Assembly (NCBI RefSeq): GCF_900292035.1
Contig: NZ_OMPO01000003.1
Span: 434,001-498,000, forward strand
Direction: 5' to 3'
Source: Blastococcus sp. Marseille-P5729
GTDB taxonomy: Bacteria; Actinomycetota; Actinomycetes; Mycobacteriales; Antricoccaceae
DNA length: 64,000 nucleotides
Under the pieces are notes generated by a model that worked only from the letters and a program-made list of their open reading frames with translations, did no database searches and had not been told where the DNA came from. The position numbers and the translations under genes were made by a program. Positions within the stretch are counted from its first letter, which is position 1, and each line of letters begins with the position of its first letter. Positions 33,802 through 41,037 of this stretch are shown in pieces.

Positions 33802-34656
33802 ATGGATATTGACGGCTATGTCAAGAAAATTCGGGAGAGTCTCGACGGCGCGCTAGCGTTAGCGGATTCCGACACCCGAGAAGTGGCGTCACGTGTGGTG
33901 TCATCGTTGGAGCCATCGCTACGCCTCGTCCTCGTCGAGGCCATCGTGGATGCGGTAAATGAGTTGGATGTCCAACTTCTGACGACCGATGTGACGGTGA
34001 CACTCCAGCGCGGCAACCCGTCGTTCGCGGTCGACGAGCGCGGGATCACGGCCGAACAGCTCGCGTCCTTCGCCCACGGTGACGAGGAGGCCGAGATCCT
34101 CGACGAGGAGGACGAAGAGTACGGCGACGACGAGCTCGTGCGCTTCTCGCTGCGGATTCCCCGGTGGGCCAAGGACAAGATCGACGATCGCGCCGACCGC
34201 GAGGGCGTGTCGACGAACGCGTACTTGAGCGAGCTGATCGTCGGACACGTTGCCCGGCGCCGCGGACGCCGAGACGCTGGCCAAGGCGGCCGCGGATTTG
34301 GCCCCGGTGGCCAGGGCTTTGGCCCCGGCGGTCGTGGTGGGCCGGAATCCCGGCCCGGGGATCGCGGCGGACCGGGGTTCGGTGGCCCGGCGTTCGGTGG
34401 CCAGGGCTTCGGTCCGTTCGGTCCGGGATTCCTCAACCCGGACGTGATCGGCGAGCTCGGCCGGATGTTTGCCGACACCTTCGGCGATGCTGGGCGGGAC
34501 GGTCGCGGCCCTCGGCATGGCGGCCGCAACGGGCGTCGTGGCCCCGGCGGTCGAGGTCGGCAGGATCGCGACGGTCGGCGGGACGATCGAGGCGGTCGGC
34601 AGGACGACCCGCCCGCCGGCGAGCCGCCGCAGGACGATCCCAGCCCCACCGACTAG
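33802..34656 (+). CDS. Ribbon-helix-helix protein with Gly/Arg-rich disordered tail
   Basis: A 284-residue protein in four parts. Residues 1-85 are an alpha/beta region of unknown type. A Glu/Asp-rich linker follows (EEAEILDEEDEEYGDDE). Residues ~112-150 read LVRFSLRIPRWAKDKIDDRA, then DREGVSTNAYLSELIVGHVAR, an Arc/HicB-like ribbon-helix-helix DNA-binding motif. The last ~130 residues are low-complexity, with repeats such as GFGPGGQGFGPGGRGG and RGG/RDGR, interrupted by LNPDVIGELGRMFADTFG. The tail is likely disordered and may bind nucleic acid or drive condensation. No toxin partner is adjacent; an antitoxin role is not supported. Confidence 0.7.
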   Translation: MDIDGYVKKIRESLDGALALADSDTREVASRVVSSLEPSLRLVLVEAIVDAVNELDVQLLTTDVTVTLQRGNPSFAVDERGITAEQLASFAHGDEEAEILDEEDEEYGDDELVRFSLRIPRWAKDKIDDRADREGVSTNAYLSELIVGHVARRRGRRDAGQGGRGFGPGGQGFGPGGRGGPESRPGDRGGPGFGGPAFGGQGFGPFGPGFLNPDVIGELGRMFADTFGDAGRDGRGPRHGGRNGRRGPGGRGRQDRDGRRDDRGGRQDDPPAGEPPQDDPSPTD

Positions 34657-34717
34657 AACTTGCTAGGGGTGACGCGGGCTCACGCTCGCTCCACTCGGCG
34701 CCCGTAGACTTCCGCCC

Positions 34718-35557
34718 ATGGGAATGCTGTGCGCCGTGGTCTTCAACCGCAGTGGCCAGCTGTACTACTACGACCCCGACGGGCACGACGTCGCGGTGGG
34801 CGACTACGTGCTGGTCCCGGTAGGTGATCAGCCTGAAATGGCCGAGGTCGTCTGGGCCGCCGAGTGGGTCGGCGACGACACCAGCGGGTTCGCGAAGGTG
34901 GTTGGCAAGGCCACCGAAGCGGATGCCAAGCGCTCGGCCGTCGTCCGCCGGCTCAAGGCGCGCGCGAGGGTCGCTGCGCGGCGCCTCGTGCGCGATCACG
35001 ACCTGCCGATGAAGGTCGTCGGCGTCGAGGTTGCACTCTCCTCGGACGGCGAGTCCGCCGCCGCCACGACGATCTACTTCTCCGCTCCGCATCGGGTGGA
35101 CTTCCGTGCCCTGGTCCGCGACCTGGGCGCGACTCTCGGATGCCGCATCGATCTGCGGCAGGTCTCGGCGCGCGACGAGCTCAAGCTCCAAGGCTCGATC
35201 GGGTCGTGTGGCCGCGACACCTGCTGCTCCACCTTTTTGAAGGACTTCGAGCCGGTGACGCTGCGCATGGTGCGCGACCAGGACCTGCCGATGAACCCGA
35301 TGCGGATCTCGGGCGCCTGCGGCCGGCTGATGTGCTGCCTGAAGTACGAACACCCGCTGTACCAGGACTTCCGTCGTCGAGCACCCGGTCAAGGGGCGTG
35401 CGTCGAGACCGAGCAGGGCAGTGGTCGGGTCGTCGGCCACAGTGTTCCCGAGGACGCCGTCGTCGTCCGCCTCGATGCCGACGGTGCACGGGTCGTGTGC
35501 CCGGTCTCCGACGTCTGCTCCGCACGTCAGGCCTACAACACCCGCCCGAAGCGTTAG
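34718..35557 (+). CDS. ricT: PSP1-domain protein RicT (YaaT)-like
   Basis: A 279-residue protein of the PSP1/stage 0 sporulation YaaT family. LYYYDPDGHDVAVGDYVLVP starts the PSP1 domain. Conserved Cys residues lie in GSCGRDTCCSTFLKDF and SGACGRLMCCLKYEH, which in RicT bind an iron-sulfur cluster. In Bacillus it works with RicA and RicF in RNA maturation; in actinobacteria the partners are unclear. In many actinobacteria this gene follows holB and precedes tRNA-Thr. Here the tRNA is downstream, but the nar region separates it from holB. Confidence 0.88.
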   Translation: MGMLCAVVFNRSGQLYYYDPDGHDVAVGDYVLVPVGDQPEMAEVVWAAEWVGDDTSGFAKVVGKATEADAKRSAVVRRLKARARVAARRLVRDHDLPMKVVGVEVALSSDGESAAATTIYFSAPHRVDFRALVRDLGATLGCRIDLRQVSARDELKLQGSIGSCGRDTCCSTFLKDFEPVTLRMVRDQDLPMNPMRISGACGRLMCCLKYEHPLYQDFRRRAPGQGACVETEQGSGRVVGHSVPEDAVVVRLDADGARVVCPVSDVCSARQAYNTRPKR

Positions 35558-35594
35558 TCCCATCCGCTCCCGCGGTCGTCGAGCGAGCCGCCCT

Positions 35595-35778
35595 CACGGT
35601 CGTCGAGCGAGCGACGAAGGAGCGACGCCGAGACGCGGTGCGGCGAGCGACCTGCTTCCCCACGGTCCTCGAGCGAGCGACGAAGGAGCGACGCCGAGAC
35701 GCGGTGCGGCGAGCGACCTGCTCCCCACGGTCCTCGAGCGAGCGACGAAGGAGCGGCGCCGAGACGAGCGCCACGTCC
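35595..35778. repeat. ~66-bp tandem repeat, three copies (last partial)
   Basis: Units begin at 35595, 35661 and 35726 with CACGGTCGTCGAGCGAGCGA or CACGGTCCTCGAGCGAGCGA. Spacing is 66 then 65 bases (one T lost in a CTTCCCC run), and the third unit breaks down after ~50 bases. The GAGCGAGCGACGAAGGAGCG core resembles dispersed intergenic repeats common in actinobacterial chromosomes. It fills most of the 353-base gap between ricT and tRNA-Thr; nothing coding is seen there. Confidence 0.85.
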
Positions 35779-35887
35779 CGTACTCCGATCGAGCGCATGC
35801 CAGTCGATGTGGCACGAGCTGTGCTACACAATTGCCCGCTCGATACGGGACCGTTGATGCCCCTGCGTGGTGTTGGCTACAAGGACG

Positions 35888-35893
35888 TATACT
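35888..35893 (+). promoter_or_regulatory. Candidate -10 box of tRNA-Thr
   Basis: TATACT lies 17 bases before the mature 5' end of tRNA-Thr, a fitting place for a sigma-70-type -10 element. A well-spaced -35 box is not obvious. Confidence 0.45.
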
Positions 35894-35910
35894 CATTGCT
35901 CGCACCACCC

Positions 35911-35986
35911 GCCGCCTTAGCTCAGTCGGCAGAGCGATTCACTCGTAATGAATAGGTCTGGGGTTCGATTCCCCAAGGCGGCTCCA
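35911..35986 (+). tRNA. tRNA-Thr (anticodon CGT)
   Basis: The full cloverleaf can be drawn. The acceptor stem is GCCGCCT with AGGCGGC, the D stem is GCTC/GAGC, the anticodon stem is ATTCA/TGAAT with loop CTCGTAA (anticodon CGT, reads ACG), and the T arm is TGGGG-TTCGATT-CCCCA. The discriminator is T and CCA is encoded. Its 3' 45 bases are the attL site of the downstream island; integration restores the tRNA exactly. Confidence 0.97.
35941..35985 (+). repeat. attL: 3' part of tRNA-Thr
   Basis: The 45 bases from the anticodon loop through the second C of the CCA end are identical to 40460-40504. Tyrosine recombinases commonly use the 3' half of a tRNA in this way. Confidence 0.9.
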
Positions 35987-36070
35987 CACGAAACACCAGG
36001 TCAGCCCGCATCTTCGCCAGAAGGTGCGGGCTTCTCTTTGCCCGCATGCCGACACCCGCAGCCGGGTTCT

Positions 36071-36092
36071 GTGCCCCCGTGGTGCCCCCGGA
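36071..36092 (+). repeat. 22-bp repeat near attL (possible integrase arm site)
   Basis: A 22-base C/G-rich word, itself two 11-base near-copies (GTGCCCCCGTG, GTGCCCCCGGA), recurs exactly and in the same orientation at 40346-40367. One copy lies ~85 bases inside attL and the other ~90 bases before attR. This symmetric placement fits arm-type binding sites of the island integrase. Confidence 0.5.
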
Positions 36093-36150
36093 CAGCCGCT
36101 TTCGAGTCCCAGACACCTCGAGCCGCGCGGCGGGAGGTGTTCGAGTCGCC

Positions 36151-37173
36151 TCACTCCGGAGCCCCTGGGCCTCGGAGTATGTGCCGACTCCAGAAGACGT
36201 CGTCGGCCCAGGTGTCGGGCACGCCCATCCCGGCCAGGTTCATCGCGGGGCGCGGGCTGACTAGGTCGTGGAGTCGTTGTGCCCATCTGCTCCGTGGCGA
36301 CACTGAGTCGAGTACTGATTGAAGCGATACGAGCACGGGGTACAGGCGCTTCATCGACCGTTCGGGTAGCGCGCTCTCACTCGCCAGCCAGGAGACCGTC
36401 GGCGAACTCGGGATCATCGGGTAGACGCCAAGGCCGACGTTCCACAACCGGCCGTGGTGGGCGCAGACGTTTCTGACTCGCACGTAGGTCTGCAGCCAGG
36501 ATTCCAGGATCGGCGCAGTTAGCCCGATGCTAGTGGCGATCGTGGTTCGGTCGGCGCGTCGTTTCAGGTTCCGGTACGTGTTGGACAGCTGACCAATCGT
36601 GAGGGTCTCAACCATGAGCCAGGACGGTGGTAGTTCTGGGGATCGGTAGGTCGTTAGGTAGTGCTCAAGGGCCGAGCGGTGGACTAGTGAGTCCTCGCCA
36701 GCATCCGGAGCACCGCTCAGACGGCCGTCGCAGATATCCCGGACGATCTTCAGCAGCCCGGAATGCTTGCCGCGGTTCTTGAAGTGTTCAGCGTCCAGGT
36801 ACCAGTGCGAATTGTCGTAGGCCGTCGACATGTGATCGGTGAGTGCTGCGCGCACTGCAACTTCGATGCGCTCGAGAGCATCGAGAACCACCAGTCGTAG
36901 CGCGCGGTCGAAGACGTATAGATCCAGCACATCGTCGAACTGAGTGCTCTCGTCGAACACATGGTCGCTACGGCCTTGCTGGAAGGGAATCGTGTACGGG
37001 GACAGTCGGTAGTAGCCGATATGCCGTAGGTACCGCGCGGCACGCGGACGATCCGGGATCTGCAGGCCGCGATCGGCCATCCGATCGACAAGGCTGTCGA
37101 GGTCCAGAGGGGGCTTATCGTAGGTCAGAGCGCCGCGAGGGCGCGGCGATTGATTCTTGTGCGGCCGGGCCAT
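36151..37173 (-). CDS. Abi_2-family (AbiD/AbiF-like) abortive-infection HEPN protein
   Basis: A 340-residue protein. The family features are an N-terminal YDKPPLDLDSLVDRMADRGL, then RAARYLRHIGYYRLSPYTIPF, the helix VFDRALRLVVLDALERIEVAVRAALTDH, and MVETLTIGQLSNTYRNL. The HEPN RNase motif R-x4-H is RNVCAH (residues ~234-239), so the nuclease site is intact. Members stop phage by abortive infection or act as RNA-regulated toxins. The ATG at 37173 has an excellent Shine-Dalgarno (GGGAGGAG) six bases upstream. A strong hairpin followed by T residues lies between promoter-like sequence and this start. It is the cargo gene nearest the tRNA. Confidence 0.88.
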   Translation of the reverse strand: MARPHKNQSPRPRGALTYDKPPLDLDSLVDRMADRGLQIPDRPRAARYLRHIGYYRLSPYTIPFQQGRSDHVFDESTQFDDVLDLYVFDRALRLVVLDALERIEVAVRAALTDHMSTAYDNSHWYLDAEHFKNRGKHSGLLKIVRDICDGRLSGAPDAGEDSLVHRSALEHYLTTYRSPELPPSWLMVETLTIGQLSNTYRNLKRRADRTTIATSIGLTAPILESWLQTYVRVRNVCAHHGRLWNVGLGVYPMIPSSPTVSWLASESALPERSMKRLYPVLVSLQSVLDSVSPRSRWAQRLHDLVSPRPAMNLAGMGVPDTWADDVFWSRHILRGPGAPE

Positions 37174-37196
37174 GCGTACTCCTCCCGGCGACGGCA

Positions 37197-37244
37197 GAAA
37201 AAATCCCCCAAGTGCGCATCGTGGAGAGGCGTGGGGGATGTAGT
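37197..37244 (-). ncRNA. Candidate leader or antitoxin RNA with terminator hairpin upstream of abi
   Basis: Read on the minus strand, ATCCCCCA (37239-37232) and TGGGGGAT (37210-37203) pair perfectly over eight bases around a 21-base loop, directly followed by a run of six T. This is the only classic intrinsic terminator in the window. A -10-like TAGACT lies at 37256-37251, so a ~45-base RNA could start near 37244 and end at the T run, before the abi ribosome-binding site. Some AbiF-type genes have a structured RNA upstream, which I recall as the abiF RNA motif. Whether this is that RNA or a plain attenuator is open. Confidence 0.5.
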
Positions 37245-37296
37245 GACGAAAGTCTAACACGAGAACGGGACCGAAAACGAGATCCGACGGACTTGC

Positions 37297-37620
37297 TCAT
37301 GAGGATTCCTCTCCAGCGACGCCGTTGCTCAATTGGCTGCTGATCGACACGGCTCGTGCGGCCTTCCACAGGTTTTCGTCGATGAGGTGGCCGTAGAGAT
37401 CCATCGTCATCGTCGCCGATGCGTGCCCGAGCACGCGCTGTACGACCTTCGGATCGGCGCCGGCGCCGAGCCAGATCGAGGCGCAGGTGTGCCGCAGGTC
37501 GTGAGGCCGCAGCCCTTGGTGCCCGAGACGCTTGAGAGTCCCAGTCCGGTCGACCTTTCGCTTCCAGTTCGACTCGCTCAGCGTTCCGGTCAGGTAAATG
37601 AGTGGCCCAAGGGCCTTCAG
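37297..37620 (-). pseudogene. Tyrosine recombinase/integrase, C-terminal remnant
   Basis: The frame ends with the catalytic part of a tyrosine integrase. HDLRHTCASIWL carries the H-x-x-R pair, VQRVLGHASATMT the second His, and MDLYGHL the nucleophile Tyr. The N-terminal DNA-binding domains, the first catalytic Arg and the Lys are missing; upstream of about SNWKRKVDRTG the frame reads as Arg-rich noise and overlaps the 3' end of the DUF6414 gene. It is surely inactive on its own. It is the remains of the enzyme that inserted the island. Confidence 0.8.
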
Positions 37621-37733
37621 TCGTCGACCGATGCGAGACTGCCTACTTCGCCCATATGAGATCAAGGCGGCTCGCTTCGCTCGCCGACCCGGCTGCGGGC
37701 GGCGCTGGCGCGCCGTCCTCGCCGGACCGTGTG

Positions 37734-39068
37734 TTACCACCAGGTCGCGATAACGCTTGCGCTGAGACCATTGGCGCCAGACTCGACCGGAAGATCGACC
37801 CTGTCAGGCGGTCCCACGCCGCCGGAGGCTGGGGGCGTGGGATTGACCGCGCTGAACCCCGCAGCTGACAAGGCTGCCGTGCGGATTCCGTGGCGGTCGG
37901 CCTTCGGTACCTGAACGCCGCAGCGCTCCTCGATCATCTGGAAGGCGCGGTCGAACGCTATCCGTCGCTGTTCGACCGTCTCGAACTCCACAGTGAGGAC
38001 AGCAAGCTCGCTGTCGGTGGGTTGAGCCCCGAGGGGGAAGTCGTGCTGGTCGACGACTCGCTTCAGCGCCTCAAGTGCTGGCCCAGAGCCAGCGGGCTTT
38101 TTCGGCGCCACCGGATTGCCCTCGACCACGTTCGTGTACGCCGCGCGAAGAGCGACAGAGAACTGGTCAGCTAGTACGGGCGCGACTCGCGAGAGTACGT
38201 TTAGCTCGGCAGACTCACCTGTCATCGGCGCCACGGGGCCCCGTGCCCGCCCTAGGACACGGAAACTCTCCCCGCTGAACAGAACCGTCCTCGGTTCGAC
38301 CCAGTAGCTCGATGCAGACGTCGCTGCCTCTATGTAAAGGTCGGAAGACCCTTGCATCAAGTCGCTACCCGGCTTGAGGAGCGTCTCGTGAACCAAATAG
38401 CCGACACCATGCACTTGAAGAACCCGGAAATTGAGTACCAACGCTCGTACTGGAACCGAGTCCCCAAGTAGCCGGACCAGAAAGTCCACGGTGTCGACGA
38501 ACGTCGCGGGATCATCACCGAGGAGTGTCTGCATCGTTCGGTTATCCTGAACCATTCCACGGATGCTTTCAGCGATGAGGCGGAGTCGATAGTTGTTGCT
38601 CGCTTCGAGACGAACATCCGCATCGAATAGCTCTCCCCTGAAGATCCGAGTCAGCGGTATCAGCAGTCCCTCCTGCGCAAGATCCTCAAGCATGCGCGCA
38701 AGCTCGTCGATTGATGAGACTGGGTCTCGCCGACTCGCGGGCCTCAACGACAGAACCTGACCGTTCGAGAGCTCGCGCCATAGCTCGCGGAAATGACTCT
38801 GCGCTACCGCGCGGCGCGTGATTTGCGCCGACTCGCTGCCAGCTGTCCCTGATTTCACGCCGCCCGAGAGTTGAGCGCCCCCGAACCCAACTCGCGCGCC
38901 AAACTCGCCCGACGCATCGTTCGAGTTGCTTAATTCGTTAACGACAGTCTCAGTGAGGCCCGGCTTGATCGACGTTAGGAGGCTTACCACGCTCGTGTCG
39001 TCCAAGTAGACGAACTCCCGGAGTTCATCTGGTAGATCCTGGCGGTTATCCCGATCATCGGTGGTCAT
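37734..39068 (-). CDS. DUF6414-like protein, coupled to AAA+ ATPase (candidate defence module)
   Basis: A 444-residue soluble protein. After a short polar leader it reads ELREFVYLDDTSVVSLLTSI, an N-terminal motif I associate with DUF6414 proteins (EFxYLDxxxVxSLL). Residues ~45-75 are a Gly/Ser-rich stretch (GARVGFGGAQLSGGVKSG). The middle (~95-300) is mixed alpha/beta with no catalytic motif I can name, and the last ~60 residues are Pro/Gly-rich and probably flexible. The ATG overlaps the stop of the AAA+ gene as ATGA, so the two proteins are made together and probably work together. The family name is from memory. Confidence 0.65.
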   Translation of the reverse strand: MTTDDRDNRQDLPDELREFVYLDDTSVVSLLTSIKPGLTETVVNELSNSNDASGEFGARVGFGGAQLSGGVKSGTAGSESAQITRRAVAQSHFRELWRELSNGQVLSLRPASRRDPVSSIDELARMLEDLAQEGLLIPLTRIFRGELFDADVRLEASNNYRLRLIAESIRGMVQDNRTMQTLLGDDPATFVDTVDFLVRLLGDSVPVRALVLNFRVLQVHGVGYLVHETLLKPGSDLMQGSSDLYIEAATSASSYWVEPRTVLFSGESFRVLGRARGPVAPMTGESAELNVLSRVAPVLADQFSVALRAAYTNVVEGNPVAPKKPAGSGPALEALKRVVDQHDFPLGAQPTDSELAVLTVEFETVEQRRIAFDRAFQMIEERCGVQVPKADRHGIRTAALSAAGFSAVNPTPPASGGVGPPDRVDLPVESGANGLSASVIATWW

Positions 39069-40246
39069 CGATTTCTGACCGCCTTCTCTGCTCGAACCCT
39101 CTCGAACCCTCCGATCAGGTCCTCCTCAGAGACCTCGTCGCGTTCCTCGGCCGCCGCCAAGAAGCCGCCTTCACGCCATATGCCCGATAACTCCGCGGGC
39201 GACCAACCTTCAGTCATGTGCGCAAGGTAATCGAGTGGCATGATCCCGACCTGCCTGAGTCTGCTGCCAGCTGCGAGAAGGATCTCCCTGCGCTGGGGCT
39301 CCGACGGAAGCGAAAATACGATCTCCCAGTCAAACCGGCCGATCCGCCGGATTGCCGGGTCCAGCGCCTCGGGGTTATTGGTCGCGGCGAGAACGGTGAT
39401 CGCGCTTGAGTCCGAGAATCCACTCATTAGGTTGAGAAGTTGAGTGACGATTCGTCGCGACTCCTCGTGCGATTCGCTGGATCGCGCCAAGGCAATCGCG
39501 TCGAACTCGTCAAAGTAGATGATCGACGGCCCGTCTGCCTGAGCCTCAGCGAAGAGATCGGTCAAGAACTGTTGACTCTCGCCATACCACTTCCGAAAGA
39601 CCTGCGATCCAGTGACTTCGAAGAACCGACAGCCTGCCTCGTTAGCGATAATGCGCGCTAGGAAGGTCTTCCCGGTCCCGGGTGGCCCGCTCAGAAGAAC
39701 CCCGCGGGGCGGGCTCACGCCGATCGTCGATAGGAACCGATGCCCTTGTTGGATGATCTCAATTAGGTCGCGCGCCCGGGCGATCACGCTAGGGTTTCCC
39801 GCGAAGTCGGCAAGCGACAAGCTTTCGGCGGCCGTGGGGTCCGGGCCGGCCGAAGCGCTGCTGCCCGGCGCTGAGGTGGCGCCATCTGAAAGCACCTCAA
39901 CGGAGTCGCCATGAATCAGCACCGTGCTGCCCACGGTCGTCTTCGCAGGATCGACGTTGACGACTCCCTGCGTTGGATCGCGCTGAATCACTGCTCGAGT
40001 GCCGAAGACTTCGCGCACTAAGGCGACGGTAGGGGCAGCGGGCGGCGTCCAGAGTACGTCTGGCGCCGGGCGTACTCGGGCGTCATTCACCAAGACCACG
40101 TCACCCACCTTGACGTCATCCGAACCGGCCAGGCCAGAAATGCCTAGGAACTCGCCGTTTCGTAGTTCGATGAAGAACTCGGAAGCCTCTGTCGACACGT
40201 GCGCCACGCGGCCGACCACCCCGTGCTCTATCTGTGTCTCCGACAT
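39065..40246 (-). CDS. AAA+ ATPase with proteasomal-ATPase (ARC/PAN)-like OB region
   Basis: A 393-residue protein. Residues ~8-55 and ~80-118 look like two small beta-barrel (OB-type) segments, as in ARC/Mpa ATPases, followed by a Ser/Gly/Ala linker. The AAA+ core has Walker A LLSGPPGTGKT (residues ~187-194), Walker B IIYFDEFDAIA, sensor 1 ATNN and the arginine-finger region AIRRIGRFDWEI. The pore-loop position reads VFRKWYGES, so an aromatic pore residue is kept. There is no HbYX proteasome-docking end (it ends KAVRNR) and no protease domain. It is likely an unfoldase or remodeller acting with the DUF6414-like partner. It is the first gene of the pair. Confidence 0.85.
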   Translation of the reverse strand: MSETQIEHGVVGRVAHVSTEASEFFIELRNGEFLGISGLAGSDDVKVGDVVLVNDARVRPAPDVLWTPPAAPTVALVREVFGTRAVIQRDPTQGVVNVDPAKTTVGSTVLIHGDSVEVLSDGATSAPGSSASAGPDPTAAESLSLADFAGNPSVIARARDLIEIIQQGHRFLSTIGVSPPRGVLLSGPPGTGKTFLARIIANEAGCRFFEVTGSQVFRKWYGESQQFLTDLFAEAQADGPSIIYFDEFDAIALARSSESHEESRRIVTQLLNLMSGFSDSSAITVLAATNNPEALDPAIRRIGRFDWEIVFSLPSEPQRREILLAAGSRLRQVGIMPLDYLAHMTEGWSPAELSGIWREGGFLAAAEERDEVSEEDLIGGFERVRAEKAVRNR

Positions 40247-40345
40247 GCAGACAGATCGTAATCAGTCGCACCGACGGGTTCGTTAAGGCTGGACCGCGCT
40301 TGTGCGGATCGTGACCGTGACGCAGGCGGCTCTGGTGGCGATGTG

Positions 40346-40367
40346 GTGCCCCCGTGGTGCCCCCGGA
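40346..40367 (+). repeat. 22-bp repeat near attR (possible integrase arm site)
   Basis: An exact copy of 36071-36092 in the same orientation, ~90 bases before attR. It lies in the spacer upstream of the AAA+ gene, so it might also affect that promoter. Confidence 0.5.
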
Positions 40368-40459
40368 GGTCCGTCAACAGCCGTCAATCAACCCGGTTGA
40401 ACGCGCCCAGATCCCGCACCACGTAAGGGATCTCCGGCGCAGCCTGCGACGCCAATCTG

Positions 40460-40504
40460 ACTCGTAATGAATAGGTCTGGGGTTCGATTCCCCAAGGCGG
40501 CTCC
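40460..40504 (+). repeat. attR: duplicate 3' half of tRNA-Thr
   Basis: Forty-five bases identical to 35941-35985. The tRNA 5' half is absent upstream, so this is not a second tRNA gene but the distal attachment site of the island. Confidence 0.92.
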
Positions 40505-40617
40505 GTACGCACGCGATCTGGGTTGGTTGGTACCGGCTATCTCGCGAATAGGCCGTGCTAACCAACCGCAGAATGCAACTCGCCCCGCGCGGCGATCTAC
40601 GTCCGGTCGGCGCGTCC

Positions 40618-40885
40618 CTAGTCCGCTGCCATCCGCAGAGCGTTAGCCCAGAGGCGCGCAGCGCTTGGACCGCTTCGTCCTCGTCGTAGGGCTTGCCGTG
40701 AATGAACCAGAGGTGGGTCATGAACTCGACCATTCCTCCGAGCATCGACGCGGTCGACTGGGGCTCAAGCGACGGATCTGCGAGGCCTGCTCGCTGAGGG
40801 TGGCGATGCCGGCTGCGTTACGGCGGATGTACGGCGCTCTGATGCGCAGCTTGATGCGGCGGAGGAGCTCGGTCTCCAGCGTCAT
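40618..40885 (-). pseudogene. TetR-family regulator, C-terminal fragment with frameshifts
   Basis: Three frame segments join into one TetR C-terminal domain. The first is RRIKLRIRAPYIRRNAAGIA followed by TLSEQASQ. The second, in another frame, is DPSLEPQSTASMLGGMVEFM followed by THLWFIHGKPYDEDEAVQALR. The third, in another frame, is LWANALRMAAD and a stop at 40618. This matches the usual TetR end (ADP-LDP-AA-ALGGMV, W-F-GEPFDEDEA, LW-ALGL). The HTH part is missing. It lies between attR and a degenerate third att-like copy. Confidence 0.7.
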
Positions 40886-41006
40886 CGGGCAAGATCCGTA
40901 AGCCCGAGCTCGAGCAGACTGCCCGAGACATGATCGGGCGTGCGTAACGGCGGCGAGGTGAGACCCGGTATATGTCGGCAAACTACCGCCAATCCGAAGT
41001 GGGACG

Positions 41007-41030
41007 TCTGACTCGCGATGAATAGGACTG
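41007..41030 (+). repeat. Degenerate third att-like copy
   Basis: TCTGACTCGCGATGAATAGGACTG matches TCTG plus the start of attR at about 21 of 24 positions. The T-arm part is lost. It lies ~500 bases beyond attR and may mark the end of an older insertion at the same tRNA. Confidence 0.5.
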
Positions 41031-41037
41031 CCCCCTT

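Larger units (their letters stand above)
35941..40504. mobile_element. Genomic island integrated in tRNA-Thr, with defence-type cargo
   Basis: The ends are a 45-base perfect direct repeat, so this is a site-specific insertion of ~4.5 kb. From the tRNA outward it holds an Abi_2 gene, a leader hairpin, a truncated tyrosine integrase, a DUF6414-like gene and an AAA+ gene, all on the minus strand. The cargo is visibly richer in A/T at third codon positions than the neighbours, as expected for acquired DNA. The integrase has lost its N-terminal part, so the island is probably immobile. There is no replication, transfer or phage structural gene. Confidence 0.88.

Noticed and set aside
33802-34656. 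A type II antitoxin gene
   Set aside because: A ribbon-helix-helix motif is present, but there is no toxin-sized partner next to it, and the length and tail do not fit an antitoxin.
35595-35778. A CRISPR array
   Set aside because: The repeats are directly adjacent with no variable spacers, and no cas gene is nearby.
40460-40504. A second tRNA-Thr gene
   Set aside because: Only the 3' half is present; the acceptor 5' strand, D arm and half of the anticodon stem are missing. It is attR.
40374-40745. A 123-codon gene spanning attR
   Set aside because: The frame mixes part of the tetR remnant with the tRNA-derived repeat; it is a chance junction frame.
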